This document shows, in pieces, positions 11,801-25,100 of a stretch of DNA of 64,000 nt. Source of the DNA: Pempheris klunzingeri. Its lineage: Eukaryota > Chordata > Actinopteri > Acropomatiformes > Pempheridae. Below the pieces are notes generated by a model. That model did not search any database. It was not told where the DNA came from and saw nothing but the letters and a program-made list of their open reading frames with translations. The stretch covers positions 3,485,506 through 3,549,505 of the forward strand of contig NC_092027.1 of NCBI RefSeq assembly GCF_042242105.1, in the 5' to 3' direction. Position 1 is the first letter of the stretch. The number at the start of each line of letters is the position of its first letter. The translations under genes were made by a program, and so were the position numbers.

Positions 11801-13785
11801 GGAAGACACTGACTTCATTACCGTGCGTTTTGTTTATGCTAATCTGTTTGGTGACTCCACGTGCATCTTTAAATCTTGTCCATTGCTAGAACCTTTATAC
11901 AACATCCTACCACATTCAATGATTTTTGCCATCAATTCAGGCAATCGCTAGACAACTCCTGTGTAATTTGGACCCCACGGCATGTAGTTATGTATAGTTT
12001 AAGAGTTGTGCCTATCAGCAATTATAAACTTGGCTAAAACCTGAGCTCCAGTTTATTTATATTAATACTACCGAGCAGATACTTTTTCATGTGTGAGAAA
12101 ATGCCCCGCCCCACTGTGGGGTGCTACATTTAACATTTTCTATGCAAACTACTGCAATGCTCCATATGCACCGGGACGGCTGATGTTACTCACTTGTACT
12201 TTCCGAATGCTATGGGTCACTGGAATCACAGATTTCAGAACAATCATATACTAGCACTGCTTGAGTTTGAGATCAGGGGTCATTAGCTGTTGTCAACTGC
12301 ATGAACTCACCATAGCCCACAGACCTACTGGAATTATATAACAAAACTTGATCCAAGAGAAAACATGGGGAGAAGAATCATCTGCTGAAGACGCTAAGTT
12401 ACATCTGTTGCATGTCTCTGTTCTTGTAATATTAAATTGCAATGAAGTGGCCATAACATATGTATTACTAGGACTAATGTGTTTGTATCACGCATAAAAA
12501 TTAGGCTATGTGGGGCATGTGTAATATTGTATTCACATGATACCTTCTATCACAAGCCTTATGATTTCTTTACACAAGTCCACCATGCTCATGCACAGTG
12601 TGCAAAACGGTTTAGGAAACAGTGGATGGTTAACTTAGCTGCCAGTGCAGTAGGGCTACAAATAACAAATATAATATCTACTTGAATCATTTATAAGCAA
12701 TCCATTTCGAATGATACAACTTTTGGAAACACATTTGACAGTTAGTGTACTTTATTATTTTAGAAAGAAAGTAATCAGGTACACAACATGGACAGGACTA
12801 AACAAAAACAATTTTGTTAGCTGTAAATCGGGTTAACAAATTGAGTAACATGAGGCAAGAGTACCCAAGGAAAAAAAACAGGAAACTTGATGCCAACAGT
12901 GGGGTTGCGTTATTTATTTTTTTTTCATAAAATCTAGCTGGTTGAGTTAAAGGTTTAACATAATTTGTTGCCAACTAGTTCAGGTTGAGTGACACTGAGC
13001 GATGTAACCAGGCAACCAAGTGAAACACCCAACACACATGGATGAGTTAGCTCCGTTAGCCCGTGCGCTACAATGCCGCTGTACCACTGATCACAACAAC
13101 CCCTGACCATCACATGGCTACAATAACAACCTAGAGAAACACGCAATAATGCCGGTGCAGCCGCACGCCTCCGAGGTGATCACAAAAACACTTCCACATT
13201 AGTTAGCTCACGTTCGGCCATGTTACCGCTGCAGTTTTCAGCCGCCAGATATCGTTACTAAAGGCTAGCGTTGTTCTGTCCCATGCGTCAAGCAGTTTAA
13301 GATTAGATTTTAGATCACTTAATTGCGCCACGAATTTCATTAAGTAAACAAAAGCACACAGATTCTCGTATTAGAGCGGCCGACCTGCTGTTATGCATGG
13401 GCTCGGACCTGTGATGCTAATGCTAGCAGTGCTAGCACCAACTGCGGGGCAGCGGGAGAGAGCGGCCAACGGCACAGGCGAGCTGAAGATGGCGCCGGCG
13501 TAGTACCAACAACAGAGGCAGCTCACTGCAGCCCACGAACACATTTTTATTTCCCCAATAAAAATATCGCTTCTAATTCCACTAACGACGCGATTAGCTC
13601 CTTCCTGCAGCACATTCAGTGTCCATTTCTGTCCTCCACTCGTATTACAGCACAGCTCAGGCTGTCAGCAGCGGTATTTTGAAAATAATAATGAGAAATA
13701 TTTACAATGTTCCGTCTGGTGGAAAGCTGAGAGTCAATTTTACCGGTAGATACCTGTCAAGGAGCGGGTTAACAGCCATATCCAT
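5832..13785 (-). CDS. brd2: Bromodomain-containing protein 2 (BET family)
   Basis: BRD2 binds acetylated histones through two bromodomains and recruits transcription factors in the nucleus. Twelve coding exons (5' to 3'): 13785-13754, 10813-10507, 10185-10048, 9761-9611, 9479-9280, 9188-8640, 8159-8031, 7868-7677, 7531-7269, 7051-6732, 6519-6391, 5959-5832. They sum to 2538 bases (845 residues; human BRD2 has about 800). Visible parts in order are the KRIRKPS motif, bromodomain 1 ([12 protein letters not shown], acetyl-lysine Asn in CYIYNKP), a Met/Gly-rich linker, bromodomain 2 (QPMDLSTIK, Asn in [10 protein letters not shown]), an acidic Ser tract, a Lys-rich block, the ET domain ([20 protein letters not shown]) and the family C-terminus [10 protein letters not shown]. 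The start in the small first exon ([10 protein letters not shown]) is inferred from phase. A second ATG at 10785 could start a shorter form. The first intron is 2.9 kb. Confidence 0.95.
10814..13753 (-). other. brd2 intron 1 (2.9 kb), no repeat family recognised
   Basis: It lies between the short first coding exon and the exon with the KRIRKPS motif. The part from about 11150 to 12700 has balanced base composition and no recognised repeat. The part near the promoter (13370-13620) is CpG-rich and has a YY1-like AAGATGGCGCC at 13486-13496. No coding exon was recognised. Confidence 0.6.
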
Positions 13786-13924
13786 CAGGATGGATCCGGA
13801 TTCTGTTTTTTAGCTAGACTCAGACCTGGATCCGTCTCTATTCGTCAGTTTCCTCCGCTCCTCGCCACGGCGAACTCCTTCTCATCTGCCTCGTTGAAAT
13901 GGCGACGATGCGACTACACCCGTT

Positions 13925-13932
13925 CTTTTATA
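13925..13932 (-). promoter_or_regulatory. TATA-like box of brd2
   Basis: On the minus strand this reads TATAAAAG, about 140 bases upstream of the chosen start codon, giving a predicted transcription start near 13900. Downstream sequence to 13786 would be 5' UTR. The start site is inferred from the motif. Confidence 0.5.
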
Positions 13933-13949
13933 GACCAACCGTTCACACT

Positions 13950-14313
13950 ATTGGGTAGACTACCTCTGAACGTCCACGCCCACTGAGCTCCTATTGGCTG
14001 CTTCGGGTGTCCATCAAAGTCACCACGCCCCTAGGGACTGTGGCGTCCCTCACAGTCTTTCGGGCCAACCTATTCGCAAGATTTAGCTGTCCGTCAAGGA
14101 AATGGCGGAAAACTATTGGCCCGGACTGTTCGGTATTACAGAGCGTTGCCTGTGACTGGTTCTTCAACATAATCCTGTACAAAAAGCGAGCGCACTGGAG
14201 CCACCCTCCTCCTTATCTTATTACATTACGTCAACGTGTGCAAAGCGACGGCGGGGATTGGTCAATGCGGCTGGAACGCGGGCTTCCAGGGCAAATACCA
14301 AGAAGCCCATTGG
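13950..14313 (-). promoter_or_regulatory. Cluster of five ATTGG (NF-Y/CCAAT) boxes upstream of brd2
   Basis: ATTGG occurs at 13950-13954, 13993-13997, 14115-14119, 14257-14261 and 14309-14313, so all five read CCAAT on the brd2 strand. The block is CpG-rich, and a YY1-like GCCGCCATCTT follows at 14419-14429. It is probably the brd2 proximal promoter. Several open frames on the plus strand (14007-14481) look like chance frames in GC-rich DNA. Confidence 0.6.
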
Positions 14314-14481
14314 TTCCTGCACCATGTCACGCGCACCCATCAAGAGCAAAGAGCCTCTCCCCACGAGCTGTCCGCTTACCAGAATATCCGCATTTCAGTC
14401 TTTCAGAAGAAGCGCACGGCCGCCATCTTTAGGTTCGGTGGCATGGAGTATTACGAGAATTATTTGCAATTAATGAAGTAA

Positions 14482-15360
14482 ATCGTCGAGTAAAAGCATA
14501 CAAAACGCCACACGTTTATCTTGAAAACACAACGGGAATAAATTAGCTTTCATTTCCTGCAGATTAAGGCCGTCATTCGAGAGCATCTGCCAAACAAGGC
14601 CTCCAGTGCCTCCCAACAGCAAAGTAGAACAACAATGAAGTCCAAAGCTTTCTTTTCTAACCAAACGCAGACCAGTGCTGAACCCGTTTAACTCCCCACT
14701 TACTTCAACCATCAATAACATGGACCACACCTAGCAGGGGCCACAAGAACTAAAATAGCCAACATCAGCTGAATGACACAGCAGTTTTCCTCACTGGTCT
14801 CAGAAAACATTTGATCAAAGGCTGCTTTCTCCAAACCAAACTAATCAAAACAATCACTGACAAATACATTAATTAAAGCTAAAATTAAGTCAAAGAGAAT
14901 CATATTGGTTTGTCAATGCAGACACCACGTATGACCTTTGATAGATTTGATGAGATTAAGCCAAAATGATTTTTTAGAATTAACACACGATGGCAAAAAT
15001 TTGCAGATCTTAGTGGGAATTCTTCAAAAGCAACCGACATTCTACAATTTTAACAACCACAAAATGGTTACCTAACCACATGCGCCCATCCCCCACACCA
15101 AGGTTACAAATTCCCCACAATGTCACTCAAAAAACATGTAAAGTTAGCACAAGAACCTACCAATATTTAATACTACTAAAGTTTTGGCAACTTTCTGCCC
15201 CCCAAAAAAACAGAAACTAACGTTAGACTGCCGTTCAAAAGGAGAGTTAAATTATCCAAGACAGAGATATAAATATTTTTAAAGTATGACATAAAAACCT
15301 TGAATTTAAAATAAACACAAATGTCGACTGGTAAATCCGAAAATAATGCGAAACCTTTCT
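14482..15360. other. Intergenic, nothing recognised
   Basis: AT-rich flank upstream of the brd2 promoter. I see no gene, RNA or named repeat. Confidence 0.6.
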
Positions 15361-15960
15361 TCAAATAATCTTCTTGTCTTCCACCTCGATACTTTTTAAC
15401 CAACACATTTCCCTCAAACATGTCCGCCTTCTTCCCCCACTCCCTGCGCCGGGTGGGGGAGGGGAGTCATGTGATGAAATAAGCCTCAACGCGCTGTTTA
15501 TCGATACTTGAACACGTGGCATTCCGCAAAAAAACGCATTAAAACGTATCCACGGCGCGTCCGTTCTCATTAAAACGTCCCCTCGACATCCACATCCTGT
15601 GATTTATTCCAAGTTTTAGGCTCAGATTTGAGGAAAAACTTGGCAAAATACCCGAACAAAGAGCATACTTTCCGCTGGATTTGGCTCCCTCCGATTGGTC
15701 AATCTCAACCACGTGACAAAAACGCTTTTAGTAGTATTGATTGTTCTGTTTCCCAAACTTCCTCTATTGTAATCCGTTTATATGACCGCAGTAATCCTTC
15801 ACAGTGCATTCTCAGTTTGTCTCTTTGTTAGAAATGGCTTTTTCTCCAGATGATGATGATTGCTGTCGGTTTCGGTGCATGTTGCAACACTAAGATTTGC
15901 GCATGCGCCCCTGCCTTGTAGACGCATCGCCAACGATGCACTGACAATGGCCCAAGGCTG
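15361..15960. promoter_or_regulatory. Possible second, upstream promoter region
   Basis: A GC-richer island in AT-rich DNA. It holds an ATTGGTCAAT CCAAT box with a nearby CACGTG E-box (about 15693-15715) and an NRF1-like palindrome TGCGCATGCGC at 15898-15908. No convincing coding exon is present. It could be an alternative brd2 promoter or the promoter of a non-coding transcript. The call rests on motifs alone. Confidence 0.35.
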
Positions 15961-17423
15961 GTCTAAGAGCAGTTTGGCGTTTTTATGTAATAAATGCAGA
16001 AATGCCGCACTTCATGGTCCCTGGAAAGGAGGTGGGGTTCAACTGCAGACTAGTGTCGGTTTCCAGATTAAAGCAGGAAACTGGAATTAAACACAGGTTT
16101 TGTGTTTTATGCTTTTGAATGAAAGACACGTTGCAGAATAGAATAATATTTGTGTTTTGCCCCTTGAATTAAAGTTCAATATCCAGATATCCAAATCAAA
16201 TCAAAGAAAGCATAGATTTCTTTGAAACATACAAAAACGTACTCAAACCTACACAAATAGGGAACACATTGGGACAACAGCTCTCCAAAGGTGAACAGTG
16301 TGATGTGTTTACAGGTTACTTTTGAGTTTACTTAATTATAATCTCAACATACAGTTCTAATGGACCACAAACTAGTGTTTCTAAAATGTACACTCAAATA
16401 AATCTCAAAAATTAAAATGATGAAATTATATTTAAAGGGAATTTAAAACATTTAAATATTATAAATATAATATAATATAATAATAAATAAAATAATATAA
16501 TAATTATAATATTACATATTTTCCATCCTTAATTAAAGATCTGACGATAACTGAGACTGAGACGACTCAAATTGCACAACTTAGATAAGAATAAAAATGT
16601 GATTGTGAGATAAGTCACATTGAGACAACCTCAATGTTTCTGTGTTTCTTAATGTTTCGTGCCTAATCCTGTTTTGTTGTGCGATCCATAGCACACCAGT
16701 TGAAAACTGAATAGTGAACATGAATTTCAAAATAACCTGCATGTCATTATGTATTTGCCACACCAGGCTGATTTTATTGGTTCTCCTCGGTTGTAGGCCA
16801 TAGGTCTGTACAGATCATGCACAGTATGCGTGTAAAGATGTTTGTGTTGTGTTGATTCCACCAGGGAGGGGTCAACACATCAACTAAATAAATAGCTTAG
16901 TTTGGGATTACAAAAATAAGTATTTATAATATTGAATTAAATTGTAATTTAATTGGTTTGAATGTATTACTGAATAAATCTTTATTTAGACGACCCTGGG
17001 ATGTAATTATTTATGTTTTGTTTTTCAAATTTTCTATATCTACTCTGGATCATATTGTCATAAATGAGTACAGTTACAGATAAAACTGAAAACATATGTG
17101 CATGTTGTACTTTATTGCTTGAGCAACTTCATCACTCTTGTCACCATTTCCAATCATATGAAAATATCAGTAAATGCTATAAGATTTTTCACATTTTTAC
17201 ACTGAAACGGATGGCCCAAAGTTTTGGCATGAAAACTACAAGCATGTGCAAACTAAACATTGCTGTTCATTTACTGATCTGTGTTACGCTGCTGTATTTT
17301 GTGGGGAAAAGGCTTCGACCTGAATATCCAGGATCAGCCATGTAGGCAGGGGAACTGGAGGGAAGGAGGGAGGGGTTGGTGGATTACGTCAGAATCAGCC
17401 TCCTCTGACTCATCAGTGGTGCT

Positions 17424-17494
17424 TTCTCTCTCTCTCTCTCTCTCTCTCTCACGCACACACACACACACACACACACACATGCACACACACACAC
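17424..17494. repeat. Compound (TC)n-(AC)n microsatellite
   Basis: A run of TC (17424-17450) is followed directly by AC repeats with one TG interruption. Reading frames through it are artefacts. Confidence 0.95.
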
Positions 17495-18946
17495 ATTCTC
17501 TCTCTCCCTGTGTGTTTTTTTCAACGCTTGGTTGCATCAGCTTGTCACATGATGATGATCTATCCAGAAATGGTTGCCAAGGAAGCTCTCTCCCTCACAA
17601 CGCCTTGGTACTGAGTCATAGGTTGCCAGTTTTACAAATCTACTGTAACCTGGTTCAGTAAACTCAAGGATCACAAATCGTTTTCATGCTGTTTGCACAA
17701 GCTTGTTGTCTTAAGTAGACAGTACCAATATACACTGATTCAGAGTGTTTGGTATTTTGTGTGGCTGTATGTCTGTACATCTAGTAATCTGCCTCAGTCC
17801 ATTCACTTTCCATTACTTTCATATCCCTTTGTGTTATTGTTTGCATTACCAAGCTTGTATTAAATTAAATTGAATTAGATTAAATTTAATTAAATTAACA
17901 ATAATAATCAATATAAAACAATCAGATGACGTGAAAATCTGTTATATTAAAGATAATAGGGCACCTCTTTCATCTAGTGTTTGTGTTTTAAGAACAGCTT
18001 TGGTAACAAAATGCTTCCTTTTACAAAGTGGACATTGCTGCACCTTGTGTTTGCATTTGCAGAACAGCCCATTTTCTGTGTTGTGCTACAAATCAGATGA
18101 GCAATTGCATGCCAACGATCTACAGGTTTCCAAGTAAAGACAACAGAAGAATCAGTTAAAGTTGTCTTTCACTAGACTCTTAAGACAGACTGATAAGATG
18201 TTACTGTAAGACACAGTACATCTTATTAGAAAAGGAAGTTTTAAATTTCTTTTTGGTGGTTATTGCATTATTTTTCCATCTCGTTGTGAATGGATACTCT
18301 ACCTCAGGTAATACAGAGATGGAAAGGTGATGAATTTGAAAACCAAAGCTCATGGGCAACTTGGTTCCAAAAAGGTAGCTACTAGAGTCTAGGAAAACAA
18401 CTGCTGCTTTATTATGCAGTCATGCAAAGTGAGTTGTAAATGTGTGAACCTGAGTATGGACACTTCATCGTACTCTCAAAAAAGGGAACATGCCTTATGA
18501 GCTGAATGATTTCCATCTGAATGGAGGTGGACTGAATGGAGAGAGTAAATGTGTAAAAGAAAAAGCTTGTCAATGGTGTGGCCACTGAGTTATGTCTGTA
18601 CAATGTATTTTTCCAAGCACAAACCAGTTATACTGGACAGGAAATGCTTAATGCTGGTACAGATAAAATCAACAAAGATGATCACTGACATGAAACACGA
18701 TTAAGATTAACATGCTTCCTAATCCTATATGTGTAATCTGTTTTGTAGCATATGTCTCTGAGCGATCATTTTTGTTCGGTGGGTGTAGATACAATGTTGT
18801 TGTTTACTGTTTTGGTCAAAATACTGCAATTGTATGAAGTTTACTCCGATACATTCCAACAATATCCACAATAGTGTCAAAGAAAGTACAGAACAGCAGA
18901 GAAACAGGAAGAGAAAGAAAACGAGAGAGATGCAAGAAAGTGCAAC

Positions 18947-18977
<31 letters not shown>

Positions 18978-18979
18978 GC
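18947..18979. repeat. (TG)n microsatellite
   Basis: Near-perfect TG dinucleotide repeat with one TTT interruption. Confidence 0.9.
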
Positions 18980-20128
18980 AAACAGCAGGGCTCAGGTGTA
19001 AAAGTCTGCCATGTCATCCCTTTGTTCTGTTTATCGCTTCCACAGAACAATTTGCAAAACAATCAAGGAGGAAACCTTTCAGAGCCTCTCTGATTTATTC
19101 ATTCTTACAGTCGGAAAGATACAAGAGCAACAGTGAAATGCTACTGAAGTGACTGGTCTTTACACATATTATTGTTTGATTTAATTTGATTTCCATTTTT
19201 CAAACATTGTGGACAAAAAAGTTTAAGTCGTTATTTAAAAGATTAAAGCACACTTTATTACTTAAATTCAGATGAAATTCATTAACTTGTCTGGATTTTT
19301 TAGTTGGTTTTTTTCTTTTTTTTAGTGATCACTAAGTGATAACTTTAAATCAAACCTTTCACTTCAGTCTATTCACTTCAAACTATTGCATATTGTGCAC
19401 ATGACTTCTTCAAATCATGTGGTACCTTCATGTAGTTTTTCTTTGGTTTTAAAAACCTTTAATATATTATGAATAATACGACATATGAGGTATTTCTGAC
19501 AAGTGTGTATATAGCTATAATACAGTTCTAAGATGTAGTTTTTACAAATATTCTATCGTAACTGTACTCATTTAAAAGTAGATTAAACATTTGAGATTTT
19601 GATATAATATTTTTAAGTTAGTTTGTGGTTGGTTTTCTGTGCTGCCCTTAATGAAATAAAATTCAAAACGTCAGTGTCAGCATAGACGAAATAAGTCTCT
19701 GTCTATTATGGAGCTATCTTTCTTTAGGATGAAAGTCATTGAGACAAAATATAAGCCAGGTGCACCAACCGTGCTGTCATAGCTGTTGATTGGATCAGGA
19801 TTTAGCCGTGTCAAATACAGCTTCTGAGAAAAAAGATTATCTCAAACCGTGTCCTCGAATTAAGATTGCTTTTAATTAAGGATGATCTTGTGATTGAGGA
19901 TTAGTCCAATTAGTGACAGCATGAGGAAAAAACATCTGGTATAGATTAGGGGCTACATTATAACGACCACCTGATATTGTCTTATGTGAATACAAAGAAA
20001 AAACACATTTTTTTGCAGAGGCCTGTGTGAAATCTAAAATTCAGTAAGTTGTTAGACTGCTTTTCAATGCGCCATCTTTTGACCACTCCAGGTTACTACC
20101 ATTAGGATATTGAAATGTGTAGTGTGTC

Positions 20129-20141
20129 GCCATCTAGTGGT
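20129..20141 (-). promoter_or_regulatory. CTCF-like motif
   Basis: The minus strand reads CCACTAGATGGCG, fitting the CTCF core, in otherwise featureless intergenic DNA. Confidence 0.35.
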
Positions 20142-21364
20142 TAAGAGTCAAAGGATGTTTGACAGTAAATGACGTGAAGTTTGTTTCCAGCCATGTGGCG
20201 TATGTGTCTAGTTACATGTAAAGTTATTAGCATTATAAGCAGTAAGAAAAGGCTTCATGCAGTTAATCTAAAGGATGTAAAAGCTTATTCAGTCTGCATC
20301 AGTACTGTTAGAGTGGCATAATATAAAACAAAGCAATCGAAGGAATATCCTGTAGTCCATAGTTTGATGATATCTTACATTTATTCTGAAAGATTTATAG
20401 TGAGCAGCGGAAGTGTTCATGAAGTGCTCTTTTTAACTAATGTTTCAATTGCTCATCAGGTTATTATTTCTTACCATCTTTCCCCTTCAAAATTAATCAA
20501 CTCATGATTTATAATTATTGTTCGAATTATGGCTCAAAATTTCATGAAACGTCACGAAACAAATGACAATATAATAAAAACAAACACTGTACCATATTTT
20601 ATGACATTCTATGACATCTCACAACTTTCAGACTTTATAGTACAAAATTCCCTTCTTGTGTTACAATACCTCCATTGCAGCTCATCAAGGAAACACTATC
20701 TGTTGAAACAGGGAATATGAACTAAAAAGACTGTAATTTTAGAAGACATTCGCTTTTGAAAACATTTTTACACAGAATGAGGTCTGTAGAATTTTTCCCG
20801 CATCATTTGCATGTAAAGTACATTGGGAATGGATTTGTTTTAAGACTATTATCATTATGAACAGGAGGGATTACAGCTGTTGGTGTTCATATGGGAACCT
20901 CACTGTCTCATTCTAAGATAGATTTGAAAGCCTGTTAAACTAACCCTAACCCTAATTGAATATTCTGTGATGTCAGACTAGACAGGAAATACTGTACAGC
21001 AGAAAAGGAAAATTAGTGCTCTGAATATCCAGCTTTTTTAAGAGCATTGATCATATAAAGTTTCACTTTACTCTTAATAGATCCTCTGTCATCTGCCAGT
21101 GGTATCACTGGGTACTCTACCTGTACTCTTCTTTTAAAAAACACACTATAAGGCAGACATTAAAAGTCTGCATAAAAGGTCATGACACAAAAACAATGCT
21201 ACATCAATAAACTGCCAACTAATCTGCTGGTGTGTTTGGGACTTCGGCTAGAATTTAAAATAGAAGTACTTTTCCTTTAAACTTGGTATGAAACGGTAGA
21301 TCCGTCTGTACAACGTGCTGGAAGAGGTTGTCTGGATTCAGTCATTCAGTAACATCTTCCTATA

Positions 21365-21442
21365 TTGTGTTGTGTTGTGTTGTGTTGTGTTGTGTTGTGT
21401 TGTGTTGTGTTGTGTTGTGTTGTGTTGTGTTGTGTTGTGTTG
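21365..21442. repeat. (TTGTG)n pentanucleotide array
   Basis: About 15 near-perfect copies of a 5-base unit. Because five is not a multiple of three, all three plus frames stay open and give Cys/Val/Leu-rich spurious proteins. Confidence 0.95.
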
Positions 21443-22121
21443 CCTTATTTCATTTATTTGGTGTCTTATTTTGTTCCACCTGGGGGCACTCGAGATCTAT
21501 CATTTGTATCTCGTGCACAGGACTTGAGGCAGCCAGCTCACAGTTGCCAGTTCACAACACTGAGTTACAGGAAATCACGTGGTTGCCTGGTTGCACGGTG
21601 AAAATGCCTGAGATTAGCACGTGGGGTGCTGTTCCTCTTAATAATGCTCTCTATCACAACTCTGTTTTTAGTAAATGATGTCATGCTCCTGCCAGAGAGA
21701 CTGCTAGAGACCTCTGTTACCTTAACCCTCTGAGTCACTGTTGAATTCAGTGGTAGTGACAGAAACTGACCTATTGAAACCCACTGCTTCAATCCCCTCA
21801 ACCTGACAGATTTGAAAGTGAATCTATGAAAATGATAATGAAGTCTCTGTATCTTAAACCGTCTCATGCAATCTGAAATTAACCACAACACTGATTTAAC
21901 CAGAGGAATTTATCTTTTTGTCAACATTCATGTGAATTCAGGTCTTACTGCACGTACACTCCTGTGGTTTCCTGCGGATCTGCACACACCACGAGAGCAG
22001 CCACTGTTCAAAGAACTAAAAACGCTCTCACATAACAATATTGCTGGCAACCACATCTCAAACCCTGGTGGTTAAAGTATCAGGGGTGTTTTTGACATTT
22101 GCAGCACTGTTTTGTTGCTGT

Positions 22122-22134
22122 CACTAGATGGCAG
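22122..22134 (+). promoter_or_regulatory. CTCF-like motif
   Basis: CACTAGATGGCAG matches the core CTCF pattern. It stands alone in the brd2-tap2 interval. Confidence 0.3.
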
Positions 22135-25100
22135 TCAAGAGCAATGATTTCACCCTGTGCTATGACTTGCGAGAATCCCCTAACTTTTACCAATCCGCCA
22201 GGCCCACAGCTTCCAAGAAATCACATGGGTGTTATGGTAAGTGTGCCAAATATAACCGCATGGGGCGCTGGTACTCTGCCTTAAAGGCTCTATCACATGT
22301 CCTGGTTGTAATGTTTTTAACTGGCGTACTTATCCAGAGATAGTAACAGACATTAGATCAGCTCTTTACTACAAGTGGGAACTTCCCACAGCTGAATGTG
22401 TGGTGGGTTGGATTTGAAGTTGATGAAGTCAATTGCGAAGCTCTCAACGGAACAATAGGGGATTCACAAAAAGACAGCGGGGGTTTACCTAAATATGAAA
22501 AAGTACAAAACCTGTCCCTGGCTGATTTAAAAATGTATGCCGTTACTTTTACCTCGTACCCCAGTATATCCAAAGTATTATGATGTGACTTGTCCAAATC
22601 ACTTTATTCTCCAAGATCAATAATTGCACACATTGTTTTCAGACTTTATATAGTAATATTTTTCCTTCATTGATTCTATTCTATTGAAACTAAATTGTCA
22701 AATACCTACTGAATTTAGATCTAGTGGAGAAAAGAAGCTACATCAGTGTCATTTCTGTTGTACTTTATGCGTATTACTTTTGGTTGAAAGAGGAGAACAG
22801 GAGCAGCTATAATGTCACTGTGAAGCCAATCTGTCAAGTGACTCTATTTCTTCCCAAACTTTTGATTTGCTTTGATTATTTCCTCTGTTGGTTATTGTAC
22901 CAACCAACTGACGTGCTTCAGGGATAGAAAATACAACATAAAATATACATTAGGCTTAACATTTTTAAGAGTACAATTTATGTAGGTAAACTTTACCGTA
23001 TTGCCATTTTATGCTGCTTTATACTTCTGCTCCATTACATTTACAGATAGACCCATTACTGCGCTCAGATTAAGATTTTACAAACAAATGTATAAACCAT
23101 TTACACAATACAATATATTGTAAAATATTTAGCCAATTGTTTCCCCCTTGCTTGTACCCCCTTAAAATAAAACAGTGTCTAGTTGGGGCCTCCTGAGATG
23201 TTTGTTAGCATTAAAGAGTGATTTCCACCCTCAACTCCACTGACGTGGTTAAACTGCCAAACTGTATATAAAATACTTTAAACTGGTTCAGCCTCCATCA
23301 GCTACAGTAAAATGCCTATTATATATTGATCCATCAGTATTAGCCATCTAACAATGTCTGATATGTCAGTCAGGGGGACAAAACAGGGACTTTGATATTT
23401 TCAGTACATTTAGCTGATAGTACTTACTAATTTTACAGTATGGTATAGTATCTGTAAATTATTTCACAACTGAATATTTGCAGGATGAGCTGGCCCTGAT
23501 AAAACCAGATTTTAAATATTTAATAAGGCGAAGTGGAACGGAAGGATGTAATGTAGATTAAAGGATGCAAGCTTGAATAATGCAAAAGTCAGCAAATCTC
23601 CACCAACAGTCACTTGTCTTGTGAAAATATCATTAGTGAAGGCTGCCAAACTAAAACCAAACTATTATTTGTTGTTCTGGATGGAAATTGTCAGTTAGAT
23701 GCTTAAATGTTAATGAAGACATTACAGAGAAACATGCTCACAGTCCAGTTTTTGCCACATGGCTGGTTGTGTATCATATCGAATACATCACTGTGACAAC
23801 AAAAATCAGCACAGGCTGCATACCTAAAAGGTAAAAGAGTGTCAAAACCAGAATGCTTTCGGTCACAGGACTTTGGGCTTGGCTGTGGTTTGGCTGAGTC
23901 ATGCCTGCAGGCAGCCACTGGATATACAACACAATAAAGAAAGAAAGTGAAAGAGAGGAGAGAAGGGACTTTCCAGCTTGGCAGTGTGGTGCCGCGACGG
24001 TATGGTGCAGAACTGGTTTGGCTAAAGCTTCTCTGCACATATCCACATCCGAAGGCACATATACAGTACATATAGGAGCACACAGAGCTGTGAGGTAACA
24101 TGATACTATTTCCTATTGTACTACAGTGATGGGCACAACCACAGGATCACTATGTCATCTTTTATTTAACTCAATAGACAGTTTAAAACTTTCTGTGGAC
24201 GCAGTCGGCCATTTTGTGTTTTTGAAGGTCTCGCCCTAAGATGGCGGAAACTTTTGCCATTTTCTTTTTCACTTTGTGCTCTCCAGCCTTTGCAACCTGC
24301 AGGTGGCACACAATTGCTGATAGGAAGATCAGTTTTACCGATAAGTCACTGCACCTAATATTAACCATGTACCTCCAAACTGTTACGAACAATGAGGAAA
24401 AAGCTTTGTTTTCAGTCAGACCATCACACATTTTATTGGTTCATCCAGGGGATTTAAAAAAAAACAGTAAACAATGGAGTTATTTTCACCTAAAGTGAAG
24501 CATGTAATTCTTTAGTTAATGTCAAAGCATGAAAGTAAATGAATCTAAAGTCAGGGTTCAGTTACATAACAACAGAAATATGACCAGTATAATATTGTAG
24601 GCCATACAAGCAGAAGTTGTTGTCACAACAGATATTTCTATTGCTCTTATTCCTGCTTTTTTTAGTTTTTAACATCTGTCATTTCAGACACCTGTCAGGT
24701 GGCAGGAATGCCAATCCCCTCATATTCACTCCTTCCTCTTTCCCTCATTATCTCCCCTACATATAGAATACAGAATACAGTACCAGTCATGTGCCAGATC
24801 ATGTAATGCACAACCCAGTCTTAAGTTCCGGCTGTTGTTCCTGTTTCTTGCCTGCTTGATTTGCCCTCTCTGACTTATTATCTGTTGCTGAACTCTATTA
24901 CTCCAAGTAAACTATAGATTGCTTTCAGCTGCTCTTCCTCTGAATCCTGCTTGTGAGTTCACATCTCTGTGTTGGGAGCTGTTACAGTTATGTAGGCAAA
25001 CAGTTCTTGAATTTTACATGTTTTAAATGTATCGAAACATAATGCATGCAGTTGTTTTAGTGTAATATCCTAATTCTAATGTGTAAAATATGGCGCTTGC

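Noticed and set aside
14007-14481. Plus-strand frames of up to 141 residues upstream of brd2
   Set aside because: CpG-rich promoter DNA with no domain, no splice pattern and several overlapping frames; most likely chance.
20938-20956. Telomere-like TAACCC repeat
   Set aside because: Only about two units (CTAACCCTAACCCTAA), too few to call an interstitial telomere.
21315-21678. Cys/Val/Leu-rich frames of up to 116 residues
   Set aside because: Generated by the TTGTG pentanucleotide array, which is open in all frames.
23703-24101. 132-residue minus-strand frame
   Set aside because: No domain, low-complexity composition and no splice context; intergenic chance frame.
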